A DNA stretch of 64,000 nucleotides from Symbiodinium natans. Lineage: Eukaryota > Sar > Dinophyceae > Suessiales > Symbiodiniaceae. The stretch lies in contig CAJNDS010000061.1 of assembly GCA_905221605.1 (NCBI GenBank), positions 40,001 to 104,000 of the forward strand. The letters run 5' to 3'. The translations under genes were made by a program, and so were the position numbers. Of this stretch, positions 29,396 to 40,988 are shown in pieces. The number at the start of each line of letters is the position of its first letter. Positions within the stretch are counted from its first letter, which is position 1. Under the pieces are notes generated by a model. That model was not told where the DNA came from. It saw only the letters and a program-made list of their open reading frames with translations, and ran no database searches.

Positions 29396-29948
29396 TTCGA
29401 TTCATGTTTGAGGCCAACTGGTTCCATGGATGACCTCTGGTTTGATCTGTTCATGTCACTGTTGCCTATAGCATGCCAATACAGAAGCCACAACAACTCG
29501 ACGACAATTTAGGGCGTGTTGCTGTGGCAGTTGTTTGGCATCTTTTGCAGCTGCACTAGGATTGCCTCACCGGAAAAGTAGACCTAGGCCCGCAAGACAG
29601 GAGACAAATGAGGAGACAAGCGCAGAGACAGCAGGGCGAGGATACACAAGTAGGCGACAGCGCTGAGGCAGCATCATAGCTATCTTGTTCCATTGAATTG
29701 AATTAGGGAGCACAAGAGGAGGCGATACAAGGGAAAGAAGAAGGCACACAAAAGAGGGACATGACGGGACACAAAGAGGCCGTAGGGAAGAAGCAGCGTC
29801 ATTGCCATCTTGCGGAGACGCGTGGAAGAGACCAGAGAAACGGCGAGAAAGGATTTTTAAAGACAAACCGGAAAGGGGACATGCCCAAAAAAAGAACGGA
29901 AAGAACATAACTCAAAGCCGTCTCGAAGAGCATGAGGCGCATCAGTAG
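29396..29948. other. No recognisable gene
   Basis: A minus-strand frame of 113 codons (29567-29908) has no domain. It may be the left part of the duplicated block that lies outside the window in copy 1. Confidence 0.45.
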
Positions 29949-31852
29949 CATGTGTCTTCAAACAATGTTCACACCCAAAACTTCGCCTTTCCGGGACAAA
30001 TGGGAAACTGAGGGAGAGACAAGAGGTACAAAAGGCTGAAACTGTGTAGTCACCTTTCAGCTTCCCTGGCAACCAAACAAAGACACAATCTGGAGAAATC
30101 TGGAGAAATAGAACAATAGGCAGGGGTTATGGGCAAACAAACATCTGGACAAGCATCAAGCATGACAAAAGGAATGACAAAAACTAGACATGGCAAAACA
30201 TCCTGTGCCACTTGGAAACCCAAAGGAACAAATGAGGGGAGACAAATCGATGAACGATTTGCGAGACAGACACCGTCTTGTCTCATTGGGGACTGGAAAT
30301 CAAAAAGGACAAAAGAACAAGCTAGTAGAGCGGCAAAAGAGCGACTAAAAGGGAGAAGCGTCATCACGCTTCATGTTGTGTCACGTGTGCGTTTTGAGGT
30401 TTTTTCGTCCCGCATTGGCAGTGCAGATTGGTTCAGGTCTCAGCAGCATCCGTGTAGAATGGCATGTGTGCCATTTTGCACCCCTTGCACAAAACAGGTC
30501 AAAAATCTCTGCATTGCATGTCTTGTTGTTGCTAGGTGTTGAACGGACGAGGACCAGCCCTTGAAACCGGACAGGGCGGCAACTAAGGCTCACAGGTCCT
30601 GGAGAGTCTGAGGTACGTCATCCAAGTCCTCTTCACATAAGTTTTAATCCACAAGGCTTTGCTGTTTAGGGAGAAAGACCCCTCGCGGATCGATTAGCTT
30701 TCGTAGCCCTCTTCTCAAGTAGGAAAACCAAATCATTGTCCAACATCCCAACGCCACTGCCCTAGATGATCGTCGAATGCCCGTGCTGGCAAGGTGCACA
30801 TGTTGGTTGTGGCCTCGGACGAGGTGTCCAGCGCGGAAGCATATGCGTTGTGCCTCGACTTCCGCGAGCCACACTTGCCGGGCTGCTAGATCCTGATGAT
30901 TGTTCACACCTGAGTCCCATGTCTGTTTCAGTGCTTCGTGCGTCTGCAGTCATTGTTACTCTCTGGAGCAGAGATGTTGATGCATGCAATCGTACAGCAC
31001 TTTAGAACCACAACGCTGGTGCGTTGATTTTCTTGATCAATATCTCAAGACTTGCAAGTCTTGCAGAGGTGGCACAGCATGTTCGGACAAGTGACCCGTT
31101 CAATTGGCCAAAAGGCCATTGAGAAGAAAGTTGAGACATGTTTGAGATCGCTGAACTGGAAACGGTTGCGGCGAGGTGCAGTCAACGCGCGGGCATTGAT
31201 TATGCGCAATCTTGTTCAGTCCAGCTATGCGGCTCCTGATTTTAGCGACTGTCAGAGATGCTAAATTCTTTGGGATCAGGCAGCATGGTGCCGCTGCCGG
31301 TTCTCTGCCGGCCCGGAGCTTCAGAGACGGGAGCAAGTCTTGACAAGTTCGTTCAACAGCACCCAAAGGCAAGAGGCATGGTTGTTAGGCAAGAGGCATG
31401 GTTGTTCCATGTTGTTGAGTCTGTCAGCTTTCCAGAGATGCGCCGTCTTGGTTCATGCGCGGCCTAGTTCCCTAAGTTCCCTAGGTCGCTTCCAGGCCTA
31501 GTGTTTCCAACGAAGTTTCGCAAGAAGATCATCCTCTCCCCGCCGCGCGATGCAGCGGCTGATGGTCTGGGCTCAGGTGGCCATGCTCTCGTGCGGGGCA
31601 CTGGCATTCAAGGTGTACCCCGCCAACGACATGGTGCATGCCACGCTGGGAAGCGCAGCGCAGGTCGCCAAGATGGCGTTCGAAAAGAAGCTGATCAGCC
31701 CCAACATGCGCAGGGCCCTCAGCAATGCAAGCTACTTCGTGGAAGCTGCTCAATCAGCTGGTCTTCCTTGGACCTCTGCTCATGTACAAAACCACATCCA
31801 TGAAACGACGCTGTACCTCGACACTGTCCAGACTTCTCAAAGGAATGTTTCG
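29949..31852 (+). repeat. Duplicated block, copy 2 (pairs with 1-1828)
   Basis: This is the better preserved copy. It keeps about 40 bp around 30315-30355 that copy 1 lacks and has the empty site of the 1531-1643 insertion. The last 300 bp include the first coding part of the gene at 31550. The rest (29949-31549) shows no domain in any frame. Confidence 0.85.
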
Positions 31853-33052
31853 CTCGAGGGAATTGATGAGCTCTGCGCCAGAGCCGTCTCATTTGGAGCT
31901 TGGCGCATGCCACCACGCTTGTACCAAATTCCGATGCACTTACTGCGGCGGAATTTGCAACAGAAGTCTTTGTAGAATCCGGGTTCACGATTGCTGCAGA
32001 CTTAGCTGGCTCATCCAATCCGATCCTTGGCAGTCTCGCATCTGTCGGCGCCGGCTTCATTCTTGGCTGTTTGTTCGGCAATGAGGAGGAACAGAACGAC
32101 ATGTACAGGAAGATCCTGGAAGAGGTGGGCATTATGATGACGCGGGCGATGGTGAAGCAGGCAGCAGGGATTTGTTTGCGCATCCATCTCGTTTAGCCCG
32201 GTTTTGGCTTGCTTTTGCTCCCATACCTCGTTACCCCAGATCCTCATTGAACACAGAACCCGCACCCCAGCTGGTTGTCCGGCACAGTGGACATAGACAT
32301 ACTCAGAGACCTTTTGGACATCTGACATGCTCAACCGCTTAAGACATGCGCTGTTCGGACTGCAGGAGATTGCCAATCGCCAGGCGGAGCTGGAGGGGAT
32401 CGTGGAAGAGCTTCGGTGGATGCCAAACTTGCTGAACGGACAGCCGAATGACCACACCTTGCTCATGTTCTACATCACGGTACAACATGACATCGCCATG
32501 GTGTCGTACAAGATTCGCAACAGAGAGTTCGGCACAGCTGAGCAGGGCTCCCTGAGGGACGAATGGATATTGGCCATGCGGCCCCTGGCCGAGATTCTCA
32601 TGCTGCTGCAAAGCTACCTGATCCGAGAAATTGGCCGCAATCCGCTCGTGAACAACCGAGAGGCCGCGGAGGCCCGGGTGGAAGAGCTGCTCTACAAAGG
32701 CACAAACAGTTGGGCAACCTGGAGTTCTGACAACCTGCCGAAGATTCACGAGTTTTACCTGCGCACGCTGGACTGGAGAATAACCAGCAAGTGGGTGCAA
32801 GGGCCTAACTCGCAGGTCTATGACTGGTTCTCACACTCCCGCTCGTGCTCTTTGGCGTCTGGGTGGGAAAATGCCTGCGAAGCCAAAAAATGCGACGGCG
32901 CATCATCTTGTTTTGGCAAGTACGACAAAAGTCAATGCGACCCAAAACTATGCGGTGAGGACGAGATGAAGGACTACGTCGACAAACTCTACAAGGAGAA
33001 GGTTCTGTCGTTCGACGACACCCTCGACGAGCTCAAAGAGCTGCTGCCTTAG
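31550..33052 (+). CDS. Probable secreted or membrane-associated protein of unknown family
   Basis: Three coding pieces lie in order. Piece 1 (from ATG 31550) starts with a signal-peptide-like segment (VWAQVAMLSCGALAF) and a helical region. Piece 2 (open 31870-32196) contains a Gly/Ala hydrophobic stretch (GSLASVGAGFILGCLFG). Piece 3 (to 33052) is a long helical domain ending in a Cys-rich region (CSLASGWENACEAKKC, CDPKLCGEDE) and an acidic tail. Pieces 2 and 3 join in frame if a GT-AG intron spans 32152-32308. Between pieces 1 and 2 the frame changes within 31870-31970, by an indel or a small intron that I cannot place. No family is recognised. A decayed 5' copy lies at 1429. Confidence 0.55.
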
Positions 33053-33525
33053 TTGCAGGCTCAAAGTCCGTAGGCCTACAGGTTTCTCGTCGAGAACCAC
33101 TCCTCCACCGCTCACTAGACACCTCAAGGGGTTTGTCTGAAGATAAGGATATTTCAGGTTGAAGGAAATCCTGTTATGGAGATGCGAGACCCTTCGTGGT
33201 AAACTGAAGAGTCTCACAGGTTTCACCGCTTTGCTTCTCAAAACGGCAAAGGTCAAGGAAGCTCATGCCAGATACTGGGACAGAAGGCTGGCAACATGCA
33301 GGTCCCACATTGTTCTATTGGGTTCTGCGATATCTCACACTTTAGGTCAGCTCTAATCTTTTGGGCTTCACTGCAGCTGGACTACACACATGGCGCTACC
33401 TTTGGCTATATGCTGGGATCATGTTCGGAGCTGCTCCGCAGAAGTGCGGTTCCAGTGATAGCACCCCTGTCACCATATGCCAGACTAGGGCCACGAAACC
33501 TGTGCAAATATCGAGGCCTAAACCG
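33053..33525. other. No supported gene
   Basis: Short overlapping frames only. One contains a Pro-rich string (LPPPPHS) near 33590 but is out of frame with the domain that follows. Confidence 0.4.
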
Positions 33526-34028
33526 GAAGCATCACAAAGCATCACACCAATCGGCGACGTACAGCCCCGAGGAGTCCCACGACTTCCACCGCCCCCCCAC
33601 AGTGTGCAATTCCGAAACCTCCACTGAGGCTAAAAGGAATTGGGCCTACTACGACGCCTAGGCCCACTACGACGACGACTACGAGTACGTTTACGCGTAC
33701 TACGACTACCACGACGCCTGCCTTGACGTTGTTCTCGAGTTTGGGCGGGGGTCGATGTAAAGATGGCTCGTACCCTGACCCTGACCCTGACCCTGACCAT
33801 GGCTCTGGCACAACGAAGAAGTTGTCGACAACACTCACAGCGGAGGATTGTGCACGATCCTGCGTCTCACATGCTAACAACCAGTGCCGCTACTTCGCCT
33901 GGCGACCTGACAAACCTGACAAAGGGTGCCGCTTCTACGGGGCAAGTGGCTGCAACCTCGATAAAGACAAGAAAAAATATGTCACCTACAAGAGAGAGGT
34001 ACTGTCAGAAGAACAAGGTGACCCGTGA
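33526..34028 (+). CDS. Thr/Pro-rich stalk plus PAN/apple-like domain (exon or ORF)
   Basis: The frame is open from about 33526 to the TGA at 34028, with no ATG near its 5' end, so it is probably an exon. First comes a Pro-rich, then an almost pure Thr linker (TTTTTTSTFTRTTTTTT), a likely glycosylated stalk. It is followed by (DP)n and a cysteine module: GGGRCKDG, LTAEDCARSCVSHANNQCRYFAWRP, then GCRFYGASGCN and KYVTYKRE. The pattern resembles a PAN/apple domain, an extracellular protein- or carbohydrate-binding fold. The simple ACG and CCCTGA repeats that encode the linkers may have expanded recently. It could belong to the gene at 31550, which points to a secreted product, but no join is proven. 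Confidence 0.5.
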
Positions 34029-36990
34029 GATCATCAACACGCAGGGGCTTTTCAGATCCCGCCACGCAAGGGCTTTTCTCGTTTTATGGTCTGCCGAAAC
34101 TCTTCGAGTCCCTGCTCAGAGCCAGAAAGCCTCCGCTCACGAATCGAAAAAGGCGCTGATGAGTCAGGTATCGCCGCATCGCTTTGTGGCTGTGTTCTCA
34201 ATGACATGGACTGGCAGCTTAGGTTCAGCTTTGCAGCGTTCAAAGACTTTACAGGCGGCTCAGGCACCGAAGGGAGTTCAGCGGCTGTTTGACATGTGGG
34301 TTTCTGCTGTCATTGGTGTTGAAGCTCAAAGCAGTGAAGCATGCGTCTGCATCTGAGCGACCGCCTTTGCAATCGTTTTCCTCCGAGTCTTTTTCGGAAA
34401 GGTGGGCGCCGTGTCGCACGGGCACAGGGTCTCCTCGCACAGCTCGGAGCCTCGCAGCAGGCCCAGTGAGTGCGGATGGAGTGGTTCGTTGTGCCGTGCC
34501 GTGCCCCGAGTCGTAAGGTTTCACATGGTGTATGGAAGAAAATTGGACATCTTCCTTTGCACTGGAGCTGAATCCACGTGATTGCTGCCAGGTGCACGGT
34601 GCGTGCGACGAAGCCCGCAGGCGCGATGCTGCGGATGCCCTTCCCGACGCTGAGACTGCGACGTGGCATGCTCGCGGAAAACAGCCCCTGGGCCTTAGCT
34701 GTTGGGCATGGAGCCATGCGGGAGTACGTATTTAGGCATTCCGGCATACTACCTAATTCGCTGTTCGAGTGGCCACTCTTTCTCCCAAGTTGGTCCAAGC
34801 TAACAGAATATTTTGTTTCCGAAGCTGTGCTTAGTTTCTTATGATTCTTCAGAACTTTTGCCCTTTGTTCTATGAGGGTTTTCTGACTATTCTATGAAAA
34901 AAGCAATGCTATAAAATGTTGTAACAAAGATATTTAGATAAATTCTTGCCATGTGCTCATGTACTATGTCTTCTGGGATTTTAAGAAGTCTCCGGCTCAA
35001 ACACGGGTGTGGGAGCTGCACGTGTGCGAGGCGGAAGACGGGCGGGGGCACGTCAAACGGTAGTCATCCGGAAGTCATATGCGTGCATTCTTATTACGGC
35101 TGATGGCATGTGTTTTTCTCTTCGTAAGACGGTTCATCGGTATGCAGTCTGCTATGGCGGAATTGCGGCCTGTTCTGCAACTCACTATTTTGATTGGCCT
35201 GCAGTTATTTTGCGCTTACTCGCTTGGCAGTGCTTGGATCTCGTAACCATGGTTACATCTCCTTTGGTGTACGTATTCTATACTTGCACAGTCGGCCGTC
35301 GAGGGTTTGAACGGGTACGAACTTGTGGTATTCGAAAGCTTAGGTGGTGTCGAACGAGGAGGAGTGGCTCTTTCGACTAGTAACTGGTATTCGCAAAAGA
35401 ATCGACCTGCAACACAAATGCGGCATTGGAGACTTTAAGCGCGATTGCTTCGCGCATTTGTCTTTTGATTTACATCAAGGGCTTCACGAAGTCCAGGCGT
35501 CGTATGGCTCGGTTGGGAGAATTGCTGGACTTTCGGGTATTTTGTAGCTGTACATAGGATGAGGTAGGCAATGGAAAGGAGATTCCGAGATGAATATCAC
35601 GAGATTGGTGAATTCACAGCCAGTTAGATGCAAGCATGTCTCACATGACTGAAAACATCCTCGCCCCACTGGCACGGTGCCTTTCCTGTGTCCACCTCAT
35701 GTTCATACCACCTGGCAGATTCCCACCGTCAGCTGCGCACCGAACAACAACGGTTCTTGTACTGCTGCCGAAGATTGACTCGACCTGGGTCAAACAGTGG
35801 TATATGTCGCCATCTTCTACTGTGCTTTTCCTGCGAAACCCATTCTTAGCCTACAAGCGGACGATTCACATTCCAAACAATAAGACAGTACACCCAGTAG
35901 ACGTGGCATTGCCTCCCTGAATTCATGTAGACTCCGCGACAGCAGACCCGACGCTTGAAAAGGCTACACCAACAAACAACATACATGAACTGCAGTAAGC
36001 TCACAAACAGCAGCATTTAAACACAGAGCACATGGAACGTGTGTTTTTGTCTAATACACAATAGTGTGAGGATGACGTTAGGAAAAGTAGTACATGTTGT
36101 AGTACCACCGCGATACACGGAGGCCTCTACAGCTTCATGGTCTCTTTGCGTGCTCCTTCTACACTGGCACATCTCGTAGCTTCAATGGTACGCGGTCTCT
36201 CCTTGTTTGGTGTCTACGAAGGCTCGATGTCAGGTCGATTGGGTGGTTTCATGAATCTTGTCATTTTTGTTGGCTTGGAGTCCAACGCAGAAAAGACGGA
36301 ACAGTTTGATCTTATGCTGGCAGCTCGTGCTTTGAGGCTCAATGTTTGTGTCCCACGGAAGTACAAAGCAGCTGAGATCCCTTCAGAATTATTTTCGGGT
36401 TGTGTCGTTCTTCATTGCAAAGAAAATTGTTGCATTTCATGTTAGGGGTCATGTTATGCAATGGTGGTCCGCAAGGTTGGCTGGTAGATCACATCACGCA
36501 TGGTGGTCGCACACAATGGTTTGCAGCTTGCACCTGGGTGTTTTGGCAGGTGAAGGCTGCCGGAAAACGACAGCCAGGTTGAGCCAAGTGTTGTGTTCGA
36601 TCTTGGATCTGCTCTTGTTTGCCACCAGCCAAATAGACTGATTGAGCTCAATGTCCGCGTGTGCGCATGCTTACACCCCACATTGTCTGTTGAATCGTTT
36701 TGGCGCCATGAAGGCAGCTGAAAGCCTCGATCGACGTAACTGCAGCCCCCGAACGTGCTTCAGGAGAAGAGCAGGACAGCAACATCTTGTTGCCAAAGCA
36801 TGCCGGCTCCTTGGATTAGGGATGATGCATGGTGTTTCGGATGCGCTCACAACCCCGCACTCGCAACCCGTGCTCGTTTCTCGGAAAGCGCTGCCGCAAG
36901 GGCCCTGGCAGGGGAGACTGGTAGCCTGTGTAGCCACTGTCGAGAGTGCCATATCCGTTCCAACTCAGCCGTTGGTGGAGCTGCGACGAC
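34029..36990. other. No supported gene
   Basis: Many frames of 60-160 codons on both strands have no domain. 34800-34960 and 35930-36120 are AT-rich. The frame at 36137-36445 looks mildly coding-like (hydrophobic then basic) but is not recognised. Confidence 0.4.
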
Positions 36991-37406
36991 ATGTCGATGG
37001 ACGATGCCATGGCGTTGTTTCGCAGATTCGATGTGAATGGTAATGGCACACTTGGGTTTGATGAGCTTCGCGAGCTACTTTTTTGCAGTAGTAGTTTTGA
37101 GCAAAGCTTGCCATTGCACTAGACTGAAGTAAGGATATTTTTTGCTTACATGCAAGGTTGTTGCTGATTGTGGGAGTTCCGCCTGCAGACATTCCTGGGC
37201 TTTTTGGCATCATTGATACCAATGCCGACGGTTCCTTGACTGAGACTTGCAGAACGAGTTGTGTTGTTCGCGAAGGCATGTAGTGTTCAGCTTGTGTGCA
37301 TAAAAGAAGAAGTGTGGTCTCTCTCTCAGGAAACGTGGATTTCGAGGAGTTTGTCAGATGGATGTGGTCGCAGCCAGTGGATGCCAAGGATATGAAGAAA
37401 GCATAA
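36991..37406 (+). CDS. EF-hand protein, first pair of calcium loops (spliced)
   Basis: From ATG 36991, FRRFDVNGNGTLGFDELREL is a complete EF-hand (loop D-V-N-G-N-G-T-L-G-F-D-E). A second hand starts at about 37195 with GLFGIIDTNADG and is cut in mid-loop. Removing 37231-37329 (99 bp, GT-AG) continues it with NVDFEEFVRWMW, giving D-T-N-A-D-G-N-V-D-F-E-E. An intron between the two hands (about 37090-37165) is also needed but its ends are not fixed. The frame ends at TAA 37404-37406, or a further intron leads on. The protein should bind calcium. Whether the exons at 37991 belong to the same mRNA is probable but unproven. Confidence 0.7.
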
Positions 37407-37990
37407 GACAGCTTCAGGCTTGTTTTAATGTGTGGTGCAATCAAAGTGTCTTTTTTACCACAAATGCCAGCCAGGAGAAGATGGTGGGTAGCACTGCTGT
37501 GGCTCGACAGCTTCTGCGAGAAATAGCTGACAGGTTGGATGCAGACCGCGTGCCATATGCTGCTGGTCTGCAACTGTAGATCTTTGGAATGGTAGAATCT
37601 TGACAGCTGCTTCGTTGAGTGTCGAGTGCGAAGAGAGACCCCGCAGCTTGAAGCAAGGATACGCTCTTTGTGTTGCTCGGATGCAGAAATGCTTCCCCGA
37701 AATCGTGGGATATGTTGCTGCATGTGTAGTCATGGAGTTGCACCAGGAATGCAGATGTGGTCCGTGACGGCCTTCTTTCACGCAGCTCGCAGCATTTGTT
37801 GCTGGGTAGGTCGCCTCGTCTTTTTCAACATGCTTGTTGTAGCTTTGTTCAGGTATATTGCAGCAAGTTTCTTGTGCTCGATGTACGAACATTGGCAATG
37901 CTGCAGCAGCTCAGGGCTCGTGCAATCAACGGTTTTGTTCTGAGAAGAAGTTGCAACTGTGCGTGGGCTGCTCATTGCTGAGGTGACGAG

Positions 37991-38253
37991 ATGTCACGAA
38001 TCTTGATGGCATACCTCCCAGATGTCACATCATCGGTACTGGCAGAGGCGTTCAATCTCTGCGATTGGGACAACAATGGATGGACCCCTGGCAGGGGAAG
38101 CAGTTTCGGTCGGTCATAACACGTCTGGTGCACCGGAAGGGGGCCAGCGGCCATTTGAATAGGGGAGACATGCGCCTCAGGATTAACGTTGAAGAGTTTG
38201 TGGCGGCGCTGCACCAGGCCAGGCCTGAGTGGAGAGTGCTGGAAATACCATGA
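37991..38253 (+). CDS. EF-hand exons with a proposed GA-AG intron
   Basis: SVLAEAFNLCDWDNNGW begins an EF-hand at about 38026-38083, and INVEEFVAALHQARPEWRV completes it from 38182. Joining 38082 to 38181 gives the loop D-W-D-N-N-G-W-I-N-V-E-E. The 98-bp intron 38083-38180 would start with GA and end with AG. GA donors are known in dinoflagellates. The stop is TGA at 38251-38253. It lies 600 bp after the other EF-hand exons, so it is likely the C-terminal part of the same calcium-binding protein. Confidence 0.6.
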
Positions 38254-40562
38254 GAAGTGTCAGAATGAAGTGTCAGAAGGCTCATGTTCTCCGGACCTTG
38301 GATAAGCGATGCTGAACTGGGTTCCAGTTTCGGTCAGGCAAGCAGCCAGGCCAGCTGCCTGAGATGGTGACCAGTGGTTTCGCGCGCCAACGTCGATACA
38401 TGCTGATTGATCATGCATGACAATTCACACATTTCGCGTTTCCGTGTTATTTGTCTCGTCTTTCATACGATCATCATGCCAGGCAACTTAGACTCCTAGA
38501 CAGTTCTCCTTAGCATTACGGTCTTGATGCTCTTCGAGCTTGGCCGGCCAGTTTTTTCCCTTGCGGAAATCCATTCTCTGTGCTGCTGGTGTCTGGTATC
38601 GCTTCCAGTTTGGCTACAGTTGGAAATGTGTCACGCGCTGTTTCTCTTCGTGGGTAGTGTCCTGTTTTTCCTGTTAACATGGGTCACTTGAAGCTTCCCC
38701 AATATGCAGAGGCAGCACTACCTGCGACCGTGGATGTCGAAGTGACGATACCATCTGGATGGCGGTATGGACAGCAGTTGCCAGCTAGCAGGCTGCAGAT
38801 GGAACTTGAGATGGAGTTTCGCAAATTCTGATGCTGACTGATGCTTGCCATCACCCTGGCTGCACCAAGGTCACGTACGATGGCCTTATGTATTACGTGG
38901 ACGCGCCACAGCATACGATGATGTACAATGTCTACCGCGAAAGAATTAAATTCACGTGCTGCTTGAGAGTGACGTGAGCACTGCGGTTATGACAGCCGAA
39001 GTACGGCAGTTTGTGTTTTCTGGTCCTCGCAAGGTGCCTGCCGGCTTCACAGTCGGCAATTCATTTACCACTACCTTGCAGCGGGCGGCATGAGGCTAAC
39101 GGTTCACAGCAGATCCAAACGTGTCATGAACATGATTGCTGTACAGAGGCAAGCGCATGCGCACCCTCGGTCAAACCGGTGACAAGCGTGCGTGTTCAGC
39201 ATGTTTCGAAGAACTTCTGTGGTTACCTAGCCTGCGACATGTGGTATCATGTTTGAAGCCGCGTAACCCAGTGTAGGCCTGGGCCACACTGCGACTGCCC
39301 CGATTTTAGCGGTGGTTGTTGTATTGCTACCTTCAAATTCGCTGGGTTGCGAAATGTATGCAAAGCCGTTTGCCACGCAAAGCGTGACTATGGGATGCCC
39401 GACCGTTCAGCATAGGGCAGCATTGGAACGGCCTGCTTCTGATTGAGTGTGTTGATGCTGGAATCGCTTAACGGTTCTCATGTACCTGCATCTGGGTCAG
39501 AAGCGTGCTGTCGTGTAAGAATGCAGGGTTGACATGGAGTCGTCCTTTTGAGGTCCGCCAGATTAGTGACTTGACGGATCTGGATGAGCCCGAGGACACA
39601 AGTGCTGTCTCAAGCCTTGCTCAGTAGGGAAACCCGCGCACTGCAGGCACTCTCTGCACACTCGCCCTCTGCTCTCTGGTGCTTCCATTCGATTTGATAG
39701 TTGATGGAATCATGCTACACTTCTCTGCTCAGAAATCACATATTGACATCCTGATCCCGGCATTCTCTGCTGTGTTTTATACAGAGTTGCAGGACACGTG
39801 TCCTAGCACGAAGGAACAGGCTGCATGCTCTAAGGAGTGGCGATTTCTTGTAGCTGCACTGCAGGTGCTATTGAGGCAGTCGGGCACTTTTTGGGGGAAA
39901 GAGCCTTTTGGCGTGGATCATCTCGGAATCATTCGGAATCATTCGGAATCATTCGGAATCATTCGGAATCATTCGGATCCGGTGACCTGCTGGGCATCTT
40001 TTGGCACTTGTTCACATCCTCCAAGAACCCTCGAACTTCCGCCCAGACCTTGGCTCTAAGTGCAGGACGTGCGGCTCACCGTGCCCACGGTGCCCACCGT
40101 GCCCACTGTGCTGACGCAACCGCCGCAACCGCCGCAACCGCGGCAACCGACGCAACCGACGCAAGCTGCCATGAGCTGAGAATTGGTGCTCCACGTGCAG
40201 CCATGCGCAGCCAGTCTCGCGAGTTTTTCTGCTTTTGCTTCGAGGCCCCTGCAGCGGGTCTTGACGCACGACCTGCAGCATGTCAGCCACGCGATCCTGG
40301 ACACAGGAAGTGCGCCGCTGCCCTGTCGGTGTGCTGGCCCTGTTTCCGAAACGAAAGCCATGTTGGCCCTGTTTCCGAAACGACGGCCATGTTAAGCAAC
40401 TTGTGGCCCATAAACATGTCGTGATGAGGGAGTTGCTGATCACAAACCGGTGGTTTGATCTTGGTATCGTTTTGGGGCGTGGCTCGTTGCGTCAGTTTGG
40501 GGTAAAGCCGCGCCCGCAGGAGATACCGGAAGTCGATTTTGGACCGGATTCGGCTTGAGAAA
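38254..40562. other. No firm gene; two short overlapping ORFs and short tandem repeats
   Basis: ATG 38679 opens a 50-codon frame with VDVEVTIPSGWRYGQQLP. An overlapping frame at about 38806-38979 reads CHHPGCTKVTYDGLMYYVD. Together they may be one frame-broken or spliced gene. 39921-39977 is a 10-bp array (CATTCGGAAT, about five copies). 40078-40170 has GTGCCCAC and CGCAACCGC units, and 40330-40395 two copies of CCCTGTTTCCGAAACGA. Confidence 0.4.
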
Positions 40563-40988
40563 ATGGTTGCGGGATTCAAGCATGTTCAAGTTACAAGCTA
40601 CAGGGCTTGGACTGAAGGGTTGCGGTGGACGGTCACAACGACACTTCGCCCCTCCGCTGCTCAGACTGTCTTGGGGTCCGGGTTTGTGGGATGGGCCAAA
40701 GACGCTTTCACAGCCTTTGCCAGAGGTCGATTTTGCTGTGTTGTTCGGAACTTTGGCGGGGACTTTCAATTTGGTACATTGGGTACAACAGGCTGCGATG
40801 CCGTGCCTTGCTCTGGTTTTCATGTGCATCATCATCCAAATGAGACCCTGAAGGGTGTGTGGCACTTGAGGGCTGGCAAGTATGCGCTGTGGGAGGGAAA
40901 CCGCTTGTCTGTGCTGCAACGGAAGGTCATGAGGCTGCCAGATGCTGCCAGTGCATCGCCCTTGTGCAGCCGGTTTTGCTGTGGTTGA
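40563..40988 (+). CDS. Hypothetical ORF
   Basis: This 141-residue frame starts at ATG 40563, with Trp/Gly-rich segments and a stretch GTLGTTGCDAVPCSGFHVHH. It is not recognised. Its composition is more protein-like than surrounding frames, but there is no motif to confirm it. Confidence 0.25.
   Translation: MVAGFKHVQVTSYRAWTEGLRWTVTTTLRPSAAQTVLGSGFVGWAKDAFTAFARGRFCCVVRNFGGDFQFGTLGTTGCDAVPCSGFHVHHHPNETLKGVWHLRAGKYALWEGNRLSVLQRKVMRLPDAASASPLCSRFCCG

Noticed and set aside
27897-29433. ORFs of about 500 codons on both strands
   Set aside because: They are read-through of the period-3 microsatellite (poly-Leu/Thr and poly-Ser/Val/Ile) with no unique sequence.
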